Assembly: GCA_020062205.1 (NCBI GenBank)
Contig: JAGUWT010000206.1
Span: 1-11,130 of the forward strand
From: Thermodesulfovibrionales bacterium
GTDB taxonomy: Bacteria; Nitrospirota; Thermodesulfovibrionia; Thermodesulfovibrionales; SM23-35
Direction of reading: 5' to 3'
DNA length: 11,130 bases
Shown here: positions 5,447 to 11,130 of the stretch, one piece after another
Layout: the number at the start of each line of letters is the position of its first letter
How positions within the stretch are numbered: the first letter of the stretch is position 1
Made by a program: the position numbers and the translations under genes
The notes under the pieces: generated by a model
Database searches by the model: none
Seen by the model: the letters and a program-made list of their open reading frames with translations, nothing else
What the model was told of the DNA's origin: nothing

Positions 5447-7855
5447 TTAATCCCTCTCAACTATCTTGCCGATGCTTACAACCTTATCTTCACTCTCAAC
5501 ATCCATGAGCCTCACGCCCTGAGTGTTCCTTCCATGGAGGGAAATATTACCTGCGAGGGTTCTGATAAGTTTCCCTGAACTGGTTATCATTACAACCTCA
5601 TCCTCATCTCTTACCTGCATAAGGCCCACAGCTTTACCGCCCTTTTCTATTATTTTTATTGAGATAACACCTTTGCCGCCACGGCTCTGAACAGGATAAT
5701 CCTCTATTTTTGAACGCTTACCAAGTCCTCTTCCTGTTACAGTGAGGATGGCTGTCTTTTCCTCTGCCACTTCTGCTGAGACAACCTCATCTCCCTTCAT
5801 AAGTCTGATCCCCTTAACCCCCATTGCGGTTCGTCCTGTATCACGCACATCTTCCTCATTGAATCTTATTGAAATGCCTTTTCTTGTGCCTATAATAAGA
5901 TCACTTTTACCATCTGTCTTTCTGACGGCAATAAGTTCATCGCCTACATCAAGTGTTATGGCAATGATCCCCTTCCCGCGTGGGTTACTGTATTTCTCGA
6001 GAGCAGTCTTTTTTACTATGCCATTCTTTGTGAACATTACGAGGAAACCTTCCTTGAAGTTGCGGACAGGAAGCGCTGTTGTAATCAGCTCACCTTCTGA
6101 AAGGGCAAGCAGATTCACAAGGGCCTTCCCTTTTGCAGCGCGACCTGCTTCTGGTACCTGATATGCCTTCAGCCAGTAAAGCCGGCCAAGGTTAGAGAAA
6201 AAGAGCATGTAATCATGTGTTGCGCCTATAAAAAGTTCCCTGACAAAATCCTCTTCTTTTGTTTCCATGCCAATAGAGCCCTTCCCACCGCGGCGCTGGC
6301 TCCTGTAAGCGCTTAAGGGATTCCTCTTTATGTATCCCTGGTGAGAAAGGGTAATGACCATCTCCTCATCCGTTATAAGGTCCTCTATGGTAATCTCTTT
6401 TGTCTCTGATGTAATCTCGGTTCTCCTCTCATCTGCATATTTATTCCTGATCTCGAGGAGTTCATCCTTGATAATCTGTGAAACAAGTGCTTCACTTCCG
6501 AGTATTGCCTTGAGCCTCTCGATCTCTTTCAATATGTCCTTGTATTCGTTTATTATCTTCTCTCGCTCAAGTCCTGTAAGCCTCTGGAGTTTCATATCAA
6601 GAATAGCCTGTGCCTGTATCTCTGATAACGGGTAATCCCTCATCAAAGAAATTCTTGCTTCTTCAGGTGTCTTTGATCTTCTGATAAGTGCGATTATCTC
6701 GTCTAAGTGGTCGAGCGCAATCCTTAATCCTTCTAAGATATGGGCCCTCTCTTCAGCCTTCCTCAGCTCAAAGCGGGTTCTTCTCAGGACGACGTCCCGC
6801 CTGTGTTGCAAGAAATAGTTCAGAATTTTCTTTAAATCCAGTACGCGGGGCTGACCATTCACAAGGGCCAGCATGATTATCCCGAAAGTGCTCTCCATCT
6901 GTGTATGTTTATAAAGGTTATTCAGAATAACCTGTGCCATCTCACCCCGTTTCAATTCCAGCACAACCCTGATACCATCCCTGTCAGATTCATCCCTTAT
7001 TTCAGATATCCCTTCGATCCTTTTTTCTCTCACAAGCTCAGCCATCTTCTCGATCAACCTTGCCTTGTTCACCTGATATGGAAGCTCTGTAATGATGATA
7101 TTCTCTCCACCCCTGTACTCACGCTCGATCCTGGCCTTTGCCCTGACTTTAATAAGTCCCCTCCCCTCATTATATGCCTGGAGAATCCCATCAGTGCCGT
7201 GAATAATACCGCTAGTTGGGAAATCGGGGCCCTTTATATGAGACATCAGGTCTTTCAGCTTAGCATCAGGATTTTCGAGCAGCAGCACGAGTCCATCGAT
7301 AATCTCTCCACTGTTATGTGGAGGGATATTTGTAGCCATACCAACAGCAATGCCAGATGAGCCATTTACGATTAAATTTGGGACTCTTGATGGCAGGATA
7401 ACAGGTTCGTCTGTTGTCTCATCAAAATTCGGGATAAAGTCCACAGTCTCTTTATCTATATCAGATAGGAGTTCCTCAGCAATTGCTGCAAGTCTTGCCT
7501 CTGTATACCTGTAAGCAGCCGGCGGGTCTCCGTCTATTGAGCCGTAGTTGCCCTGTCCATCTACAAGTGGGTATCGCATATTAAAGTCCTGCGCGAGTCG
7601 AACCATCGCATCATAAACCGCTGTATCACCATGGGGATGGTATTTCTTGAGGACCTCTCCTACCACACCAGCAGATTTCGAATATTTCCTTCCGGGAAGA
7701 AGACCCTCCCTGAACATTGCGTACAGAATTCTTCTCTGGACAGGCTTCAGCCCGTCTCTGACCTCAGGAAGTGCTCTCCCAATGATTACGCTCATTGCGT
7801 AATTAAGGTAGGAGCCCTTCATCTCTTCTTCAATGCTTACCGGTACCTTTGCCAT
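5447..7855 (-). CDS. gyrA: DNA gyrase subunit A
   Basis: This is the breakage-reunion subunit of DNA gyrase, which with GyrB (A2B2) introduces negative supercoils using ATP. The product is 802 residues. The N-terminal winged-helix domain carries the quinolone-pocket region (YHPHGDTAVYD). The active-site tyrosine is Y117 in AAYRYTEARL, followed by the tower and coiled-coil regions. The C-terminal beta-pinwheel begins near 490. An exact GyrA box, QRRGGKG, at 520-526 identifies gyrase rather than topoisomerase IV; a degenerate copy (QSRGGKG) lies in a later blade. The position matching E. coli Ser83 is Thr78, and the Asp87 equivalent (D82) is kept. The start is set by GAGGAG five to ten bases upstream (plus-strand 7861-7866). 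It is transcribed alone, divergently from comM. Confidence 0.98.
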   Translation of the reverse strand: MAKVPVSIEEEMKGSYLNYAMSVIIGRALPEVRDGLKPVQRRILYAMFREGLLPGRKYSKSAGVVGEVLKKYHPHGDTAVYDAMVRLAQDFNMRYPLVDGQGNYGSIDGDPPAAYRYTEARLAAIAEELLSDIDKETVDFIPNFDETTDEPVILPSRVPNLIVNGSSGIAVGMATNIPPHNSGEIIDGLVLLLENPDAKLKDLMSHIKGPDFPTSGIIHGTDGILQAYNEGRGLIKVRAKARIEREYRGGENIIITELPYQVNKARLIEKMAELVREKRIEGISEIRDESDRDGIRVVLELKRGEMAQVILNNLYKHTQMESTFGIIMLALVNGQPRVLDLKKILNYFLQHRRDVVLRRTRFELRKAEERAHILEGLRIALDHLDEIIALIRRSKTPEEARISLMRDYPLSEIQAQAILDMKLQRLTGLEREKIINEYKDILKEIERLKAILGSEALVSQIIKDELLEIRNKYADERRTEITSETKEITIEDLITDEEMVITLSHQGYIKRNPLSAYRSQRRGGKGSIGMETKEEDFVRELFIGATHDYMLFFSNLGRLYWLKAYQVPEAGRAAKGKALVNLLALSEGELITTALPVRNFKEGFLVMFTKNGIVKKTALEKYSNPRGKGIIAITLDVGDELIAVRKTDGKSDLIIGTRKGISIRFNEEDVRDTGRTAMGVKGIRLMKGDEVVSAEVAEEKTAILTVTGRGLGKRSKIEDYPVQSRGGKGVISIKIIEKGGKAVGLMQVRDEDEVVMITSSGKLIRTLAGNISLHGRNTQGVRLMDVESEDKVVSIGKIVERD

Positions 7856-7872
7856 CTAATCTCCTCATTCTC

Positions 7873-7982
7873 ACCACAGGGTTCACAGAGTATATTATGG
7901 AGATCACAGAGATTTCTATTTCTTCTAAATGTAAAAGTTACTCAGTGTCCTCATTCTTGAATTCTCTGTGTTCTCTGTGGTT
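7873..7982. repeat. palindromic pair of ACCACAGAG-type repeats between gyrA and comM
   Basis: The left arm ACCACAGGGTTCACAGAG (7873-7890) and the reverse complement of the right arm (7965-7982) agree at 15 of 18 positions. Extra CACAGAG (7905-7911) and CTCAGTGTCCTC (7941-7952) units lie inside. A transcript in either direction could fold into a long imperfect hairpin. Repeats built from ACCACAGAG and CACAGAG units are scattered in many bacterial genomes, with no settled function known to me. This one lies in the leader or promoter region of gyrA. Confidence 0.65.
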
Positions 7983-8009
7983 AAGATAGTTTTGCACAAA
8001 TCTTATAAT
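7981..8009 (+). promoter_or_regulatory. candidate promoter for comM
   Basis: TTAAGA (7981-7986) and a perfect TATAAT (8004-8009) are 17 bases apart, giving a short leader before the ATG at 8057. A second perfect TATAAT at 8043-8048 has a poor -35 partner (TTGCAT, 8019-8024) and would give an almost leaderless message. The ATG itself has no clear Shine-Dalgarno sequence. Confidence 0.4.
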
Positions 8010-8056
8010 TTTAACATATTGCATTTTGAACTCGGTTAAAAATATAATCTATCCTG

Positions 8057-9592
8057 ATGCTATCAAAGGTCCTCAGTGCAAGTATCATTGGTATTGAAGC
8101 CCATGCTGTAGTTGTTGAGGTCGATATCACATCGAGAGGACTCCCTCATTTTTCCCTCGTTGGCCTGCCTGATGCTGCTGTGAAAGAGTCAAGGGACAGG
8201 GTCAGGCCTGCATTGAAAAATATCGGTTTTCATTTCCCCCTCAAGCAGATAACCGTTAATCTCGCACCTGCAGACTTAAAGAAAGAGGGCTCATCCTTTG
8301 ACCTCCCGATTGCTCTTGGGATTATTGTAGCAGAAGGTGTGATTGAAGTTGGTTCAGTCGATGGGTATCTTTTTACTGGTGAGCTTTCACTTGATGGAAA
8401 GATCAAGCCTGTCAGGGGTGCTTTATCAATGGCAATGAGAGCAAGGGCTCTCGGTTTAAAGGGAATTATCCTTCCTGAGGAGAATGCACCAGAGGCTGCA
8501 GTTGTTCAGGGGATACCTGTATTTGGATTAAAAAGTCTCCCTGAGGTCATTGAATTTATGAGGGATAGCAATTTCAAGAAACCTTACGACATAGATATTC
8601 ATAAGGCTATGGAAGAAAATGCAATGTACGAGGATGATTTTGTTGAGGTAAAGGGCCAGGAACATGCCAAAAGAGCACTTGAGGTTACTGCTGCAGGTGG
8701 ACATAATGTGCTGATGATTGGACCACCTGGTTCTGGAAAGACAATGCTTGCCAAGCGGCTTTCGACTATCCTTCCAGGTCTGACATTTGATGAGGCATTG
8801 GAGACAACAAGGATACATAGCGTTGCCGGCCTTCTCAGGGATGGACAGCCTTTACTCGCGACAAGACCCTTCCGCTCACCGCACCATACAATATCAGATG
8901 TCGCATTAATCGGTGGGGGACAGATTCCAAAGCCGGGTGAGGTAAGTCTTGCCCATAATGGACTGCTTTTCTTAGATGAGTTGCCTGAATTCAAGAGGAA
9001 TGTCCTTGAAGTTCTCAGACAACCACTGGAAAGTGGAGAAGTGACTATTTCCAGGGCAGTCGCATCAATAACATATCCAGCAGCATTTATGCTTGTTGCT
9101 GCCATGAACCCTTGTCCATGTGGTTTCTGGAGCGATTCACGGCATCAGTGTACATGTACCCCCAGTCAGATACATCGCTACAGGCACAGGGTTTCAGGTC
9201 CCCTTCTTGACAGGATTGATATTCACATCGATGTCCCAGCAGTGCCTTATAAGGAATTATCAACAGAGCATTCCGGAGAGAAATCAGAAGATATTCGGAA
9301 ACGGGTTGTTTCGGCAAGAAATATTCAACTTGAACGCTTTAAGGATGATAAAAAGATTTATTCAAATGGACAGATGAAAACAAGACATGTCAAAAAATAC
9401 TGCAGATTGAAGCCTGACGCTCAATCACTTCTTGAAACCGCCATGCAGAAACTCGGACTATCTGCGAGGGCATATACGAGGATATTAAAATTATCACGGA
9501 CTATTGCTGACCTTGATGCCTCAGAAGATATCCAATCCCATCATGTTTCAGAGGCTATCCAGTACAGGACTCTTGATAGAGGGCTGTTTTAA
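8057..9592 (+). CDS. comM: ComM/YifB family AAA+ ATPase (Mg chelatase-like)
   Basis: ComM proteins are hexameric AAA+ helicases that promote branch migration when single-stranded DNA is integrated during natural transformation. The gene also occurs in bacteria not known to be transformable. The product is 511 residues, normal for the family. The N-terminal ChlI-like domain (about 1-175) includes HFSLVGLPDAAVKESRDRV. The AAA+ core follows, with Walker A GPPGSGKT (222-229), Walker B LLFLDE (303-308), and NPCPCG plus a CTC cysteine cluster (351-367). A likely arginine finger lies in LLDRID (383-388). The C-terminal helical domain ends IQSHHVSEAIQYRTLDR. It is a single gene, divergent from gyrA, and all motifs are intact. 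The Cys cluster resembles a small metal site, but metal binding is not evident from sequence alone. Confidence 0.95.
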   Translation: MLSKVLSASIIGIEAHAVVVEVDITSRGLPHFSLVGLPDAAVKESRDRVRPALKNIGFHFPLKQITVNLAPADLKKEGSSFDLPIALGIIVAEGVIEVGSVDGYLFTGELSLDGKIKPVRGALSMAMRARALGLKGIILPEENAPEAAVVQGIPVFGLKSLPEVIEFMRDSNFKKPYDIDIHKAMEENAMYEDDFVEVKGQEHAKRALEVTAAGGHNVLMIGPPGSGKTMLAKRLSTILPGLTFDEALETTRIHSVAGLLRDGQPLLATRPFRSPHHTISDVALIGGGQIPKPGEVSLAHNGLLFLDELPEFKRNVLEVLRQPLESGEVTISRAVASITYPAAFMLVAAMNPCPCGFWSDSRHQCTCTPSQIHRYRHRVSGPLLDRIDIHIDVPAVPYKELSTEHSGEKSEDIRKRVVSARNIQLERFKDDKKIYSNGQMKTRHVKKYCRLKPDAQSLLETAMQKLGLSARAYTRILKLSRTIADLDASEDIQSHHVSEAIQYRTLDRGLF

Positions 9593-9616
9593 ATTTTTTT
9601 AGGAAAAAAGTTATGA

Positions 9617-9647
9617 TATACTTTATTTAAAGAGACACCTCGAGGAG
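9617..9647 (+). promoter_or_regulatory. relict promoter and ribosome site of the DUF433 remnant
   Basis: TATACT at 9617-9622 could be a -10 box. GAGGAGG (9642-9648 region) is a strong ribosome site eight or so bases ahead of the ATA where the antitoxin start codon should be. The expression signals therefore look better preserved than the gene. Confidence 0.4.
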
Positions 9648-9654
9648 GTTTATT

Positions 9655-9753
9655 ATAACACATCCGCTTCTCAATCGTATCTCCGTTGATCCAAATATTT
9701 GCTTTGGTAAACCCTGTATCCGGGGTACCCGAATCTGGGTATCTTTTATGTAA
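9655..9753 (+). pseudogene. truncated DUF433 antitoxin remnant
   Basis: From ATA at 9655 the frame reads I-THPLLNRISVDPNICFGKPCIRGTR-IWVSFM then TAA at 9751. The phrase RISVDPNICFGKPCIRGTRI is the characteristic start of DUF433 proteins. These are small, probably DNA-binding antitoxins of about 75 residues, usually paired with DUF5615 PIN-like proteins. Only about the first 30 codons remain; the helical second half (the eIL..yP.L..eDI region) is gone. ATA occupies the expected start-codon place behind a strong GAGGAGG site, which suggests ATG to ATA mutation. The remnant is not likely to be functional. Confidence 0.75.
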
Positions 9754-9874
9754 ACTTGATGAGAATTTTGGAACACGAACACAACAATTATTTCATGCTG
9801 CTGGGCACGAAGTCGAAACAGTAAGAAGCCAACAGTTACAGGGATGTTCAGACTATTATCAAATCTTGATCTGA
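9752..9874 (+). pseudogene. truncated DUF5615 (PIN-like) toxin remnant
   Basis: Directly after the DUF433 remnant, in the next frame, comes KLDENFGTRTQQLFHAAGHEVETVRSQQLQGCSD. This is the typical beginning of DUF5615 PIN-like proteins, which in intact form are about 110-120 residues. It stops at TGA (9872-9874) soon after GCSD, losing the C-terminal half with the later acidic residues. A short in-frame-like echo (DAGIKRL) follows in another frame at about 9880-9900. The N-terminal methionine is not preserved; TTG at 9686 opens the frame only by chance inside the DUF433 part. The antitoxin and toxin have apparently been joined by an internal deletion. Confidence 0.7.
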
Positions 9875-10023
9875 TGCCGGTATCAAAAGACTGGGATGGT
9901 TAGTTAGTGGTATCTAAGAGGAAGGAGAGAGAAGAACCGTTTTAAATATAGTCGATCGAGCCTGTCATGGCTTCTGCAAGGACGCAAGCTTGTGTTTTCG
10001 TTCCTCTCTACGAGTCGTAGACC

Positions 10024-10080
10024 AGGCTTGTCCTTCGCCTTGCTAAGGAAGGCAAACTGAAGCAACGCTTAGCCAAGCCC
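10024..10080 (-). repeat. structured element B, related to 4312-4356
   Basis: An outer stem pairs GGCTTG (10025-10030) with CAAGCC (10074-10079). It encloses TCCTT (10031-10035) with AAGGA (10045-10049) and a CTGAAGC-AAC-GCTTAG hairpin. The reverse complement of 10026-10071 aligns with 4312-4356. The inner hairpin arms and much of the loop are shared, with T/C changes at two loop positions. Confidence 0.45.
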
Positions 10081-10174
10081 CGTATTTATTATGCTTTTTA
10101 AAAGGATTACCTTATCCTTCCTTTAATTTTGAGGAGTACACACCGAAGTCAGCACTTTCAAAACTTTCCGACTC

Positions 10175-10201
10175 CTGCGAATTACTGCGTGTAACTCGCA
10201 G
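10175..10201 (-). other. strong 11-bp hairpin with five-base loop
   Basis: CTGCGAATTAC (10175-10185) and GTAACTCGCAG (10191-10201) flank TGCGT. On the plus strand one pair is an A-C mismatch. On the minus strand the same pair is G-U, so an RNA read from the minus strand folds better. GACTCC / GGAGTC (10170-10175, 10225-10230) could form an outer stem with it. No poly-U tract makes it a standard terminator. Confidence 0.45.
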
Positions 10202-10323
10202 CCCGATGCTCCATTGATCAGCGCGGAGTCCTTCCCCCTACGCACTATGAATTCTCAAGAAAAGATGAAGATTCCAAACTGAAATAAACGGTTGCATAAT
10301 ATTATCATTGTGCTACAAAATAT

Positions 10324-10348
10324 ATTATGTGGCACATGTCCACATAAT
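10324..10348. promoter_or_regulatory. operator-like palindrome upstream of phd-vapC
   Basis: ATTATGTGG (10324-10332) and CCACATAAT (10340-10348) are perfect inverted nine-base arms around a seven-base spacer. They sit just after a plausible promoter (TTGCAT 10292-10297, 16-base gap, TACAAA 10314-10319). Phd-family antitoxins commonly repress their own operon by binding such palindromes, so this is the probable operator. Confidence 0.6.
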
Positions 10349-10365
10349 TAGTTTCATCTATTTTT

Positions 10366-10373
10366 AAGGAGGT
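10366..10373 (+). promoter_or_regulatory. strong Shine-Dalgarno site of phd
   Basis: AAGGAGGT lies six bases before the ATG at 10380 and fixes the antitoxin start. Confidence 0.8.
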
Positions 10374-10379
10374 CTTGAT

Positions 10380-10607
10380 ATGAAGAAACTCAATATTCGG
10401 GAGGCTCGGCAGGTTCTTTCCCGTTTAGACCAGTTGTTGGCAACAGAGGGAGAAGTAACTATCACCCGGAGGGGGGAAGCTATTGCCCGTGTGATGCAGA
10501 TTGGCAGGAAAAGGCCGATACCCTCTCATCAAGCTTTACGTGAAAAAATGCCACGAATGCGGAAAGGAAGCGAGAAGCTGATTCGTGCAGACAGGGATGC
10601 ACGATGA
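10380..10607 (+). CDS. Phd/YefM-type antitoxin
   Basis: This is a type II antitoxin that would bind and neutralise the downstream PIN toxin and repress the operon. The 75-residue product begins MKKLNIREARQVLSRLDQLLATEGEVTITRRGEAIARVM. This matches the Phd/YefM fold: an N-terminal strand and helix, then the VTITRRGEAIARV beta-hairpin used in dimerisation and DNA binding. The basic C-terminal half (HQALREKMPRMRKGSEKLIRADRDAR) is probably disordered and toxin-binding. A strong ribosome site precedes it. The stop overlaps the vapC start by four bases (ATGA), so the pair is coupled. The length is typical. Confidence 0.88.
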   Translation: MKKLNIREARQVLSRLDQLLATEGEVTITRRGEAIARVMQIGRKRPIPSHQALREKMPRMRKGSEKLIRADRDAR

Positions 10608-11038
10608 GCACTATCATATATTTTGATACAAGTGCTCTTGCGAAATGGTATATCAACGAAGTGAAATCCGAGGATGTTGAGCAGTACATTCAAGAACATG
10701 GTCCTGTTTCTATCAGTGATTTAACTGTTGTTGAAATGCGCTGCCTTCTGGCAAGACGAAGGAGAGAGAATAATATAGACGCGAAAATGGAGGCAGAAAT
10801 TTTTGCGACATCCCAGGAAGACATCCGTCAGAAGTTTCTGATTTGCCATCAAATGCCTGATGGCTTGGCAGCAGGTGCTGTGAACCTTTTGTCAGTGCTA
10901 TCTGATATCCCTTTAAGGACGCTTGATGCCTTACATCTTGCTATTGCAAAGGATCTCACAGTTGACATTCTCGCAACAGCCGACCACATCATGGCTGACG
11001 CTGCCAAAGCTATGGGTATCTCCGTGGTGTTGTTTTGA
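10604..11038 (+). CDS. vapC: VapC-type PIN-domain ribonuclease toxin
   Basis: This is the toxin of the pair, a Mg-dependent endoribonuclease; characterised VapC toxins cut tRNAs or rRNA and arrest growth. The 144-residue product has the four PIN acidic positions: D8 in IYFDTSAL, E44 in TVVEMR, D108 in TLDALHLA and D127 in LATADHIM. The C-terminal GISVVLF strand is also typical. All active-site residues are kept and the length is usual, so it is probably active. The start ATG lies within the ATGA overlap with the antitoxin gene. The RNA target cannot be judged from sequence. The 92 bases after its stop show no gene or clear terminator. Confidence 0.92.
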   Translation: MSTIIYFDTSALAKWYINEVKSEDVEQYIQEHGPVSISDLTVVEMRCLLARRRRENNIDAKMEAEIFATSQEDIRQKFLICHQMPDGLAAGAVNLLSVLSDIPLRTLDALHLAIAKDLTVDILATADHIMADAAKAMGISVVLF

Positions 11039-11130
11039 CAAACTGATAGTTACTTCCTGACATTGTCACTTTTCCCCAAGTTGAAGGAGATGTTTTTACA
11101 ATACCCAAATTTAATATTGAAAAGCAGGAT

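Larger units (their letters stand above)
9890..10320. other. non-coding, hairpin-rich stretch upstream of phd-vapC
   Basis: About 430 bases show no convincing gene. They contain CTACG-AGT-CGTAG (10010-10020 region), element B (10024-10080), an 11-base-pair hairpin (10175-10201) and an outer GACTCC / GGAGTC pair (10170-10175 with 10225-10230). The density of stems is higher than in the other spacers. Either a structured RNA or the eroded end of a mobile element would fit. No known RNA class is recognised. Confidence 0.5.

Noticed and set aside
6688..7360. Long plus-strand frames opposite gyrA
   Set aside because: They are antisense shadows of a strongly conserved gene. Their sequences show no domain and no start signals.
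5447..7855. Thr78 of GyrA (E. coli Ser83 position) as a quinolone-resistance change
   Set aside because: Threonine or other residues at this position are natural in many lineages, and Asp82 is unchanged. There is no reason to call resistance.
10138..10260. Minus-strand frame across 10138-10260 with about 40 codons, resembling the tail of a mobile-element protein
   Set aside because: There is no recognisable motif, and the open frame overlaps strong hairpins. I could not assign it to transposases, TnpB or intron proteins.

Overview
The window reads as chromosomal DNA of a free-living bacterium of moderate, slightly AT-leaning composition. Two housekeeping genes, gyrA and comM, sit among defence and toxin-antitoxin genes, several of them damaged. 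Strong AAGGAGG-type ribosome sites and protein wording typical of Nitrospirota or deltaproteobacterial-type lineages suggest that kind of host. This is an impression, not a placement; no rRNA or tRNA is present to settle it.

Bases 1-4268 hold a type III-like restriction-modification operon on the plus strand. It contains the C-terminal part of a DNA methyltransferase, a Res-type helicase-nuclease, and a small unrecognised third gene. Both large genes are damaged. The methyltransferase lacks its N-terminal half: its readable homology starts near base 96, just after an in-frame TAG. The Res gene is split by a one-base deletion in its Q-motif region near 1442-1446. Two independent lesions suggest a decaying system, although the Res lesion alone could be a sequencing error.

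Bases 4269-4675 are non-coding but rich in inverted repeats. They include a short structured element that has a diverged copy, in opposite orientation, at 10026-10071. An MntA-HepT (MNT/HEPN) toxin-antitoxin pair follows at 4676-5352. It converges on gyrA (5447-7855, minus strand). A 200-base spacer carries a palindromic pair of ACCACAGAG-type repeats and separates gyrA from the divergent gene comM (8057-9592, plus strand).

Bases 9593-9900 contain a compressed remnant of a DUF433-DUF5615 toxin-antitoxin module: the antitoxin start is ATA and the two genes have collapsed into each other. Bases 9900-10320 are non-coding with several strong hairpins. An intact Phd-VapC pair occupies 10380-11038, preceded by a near-ideal operator palindrome and a strong ribosome site. 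The last 90 bases show nothing recognisable.

Taken together, this is a core-gene segment whose flanks have collected defence and addiction modules: three toxin-antitoxin types (MNT/HEPN, DUF433/DUF5615 remnant, Phd/VapC) and one R-M system. I see no clearly new multi-gene system. The best leads are the small third gene of the R-M operon and the paired structured non-coding elements.
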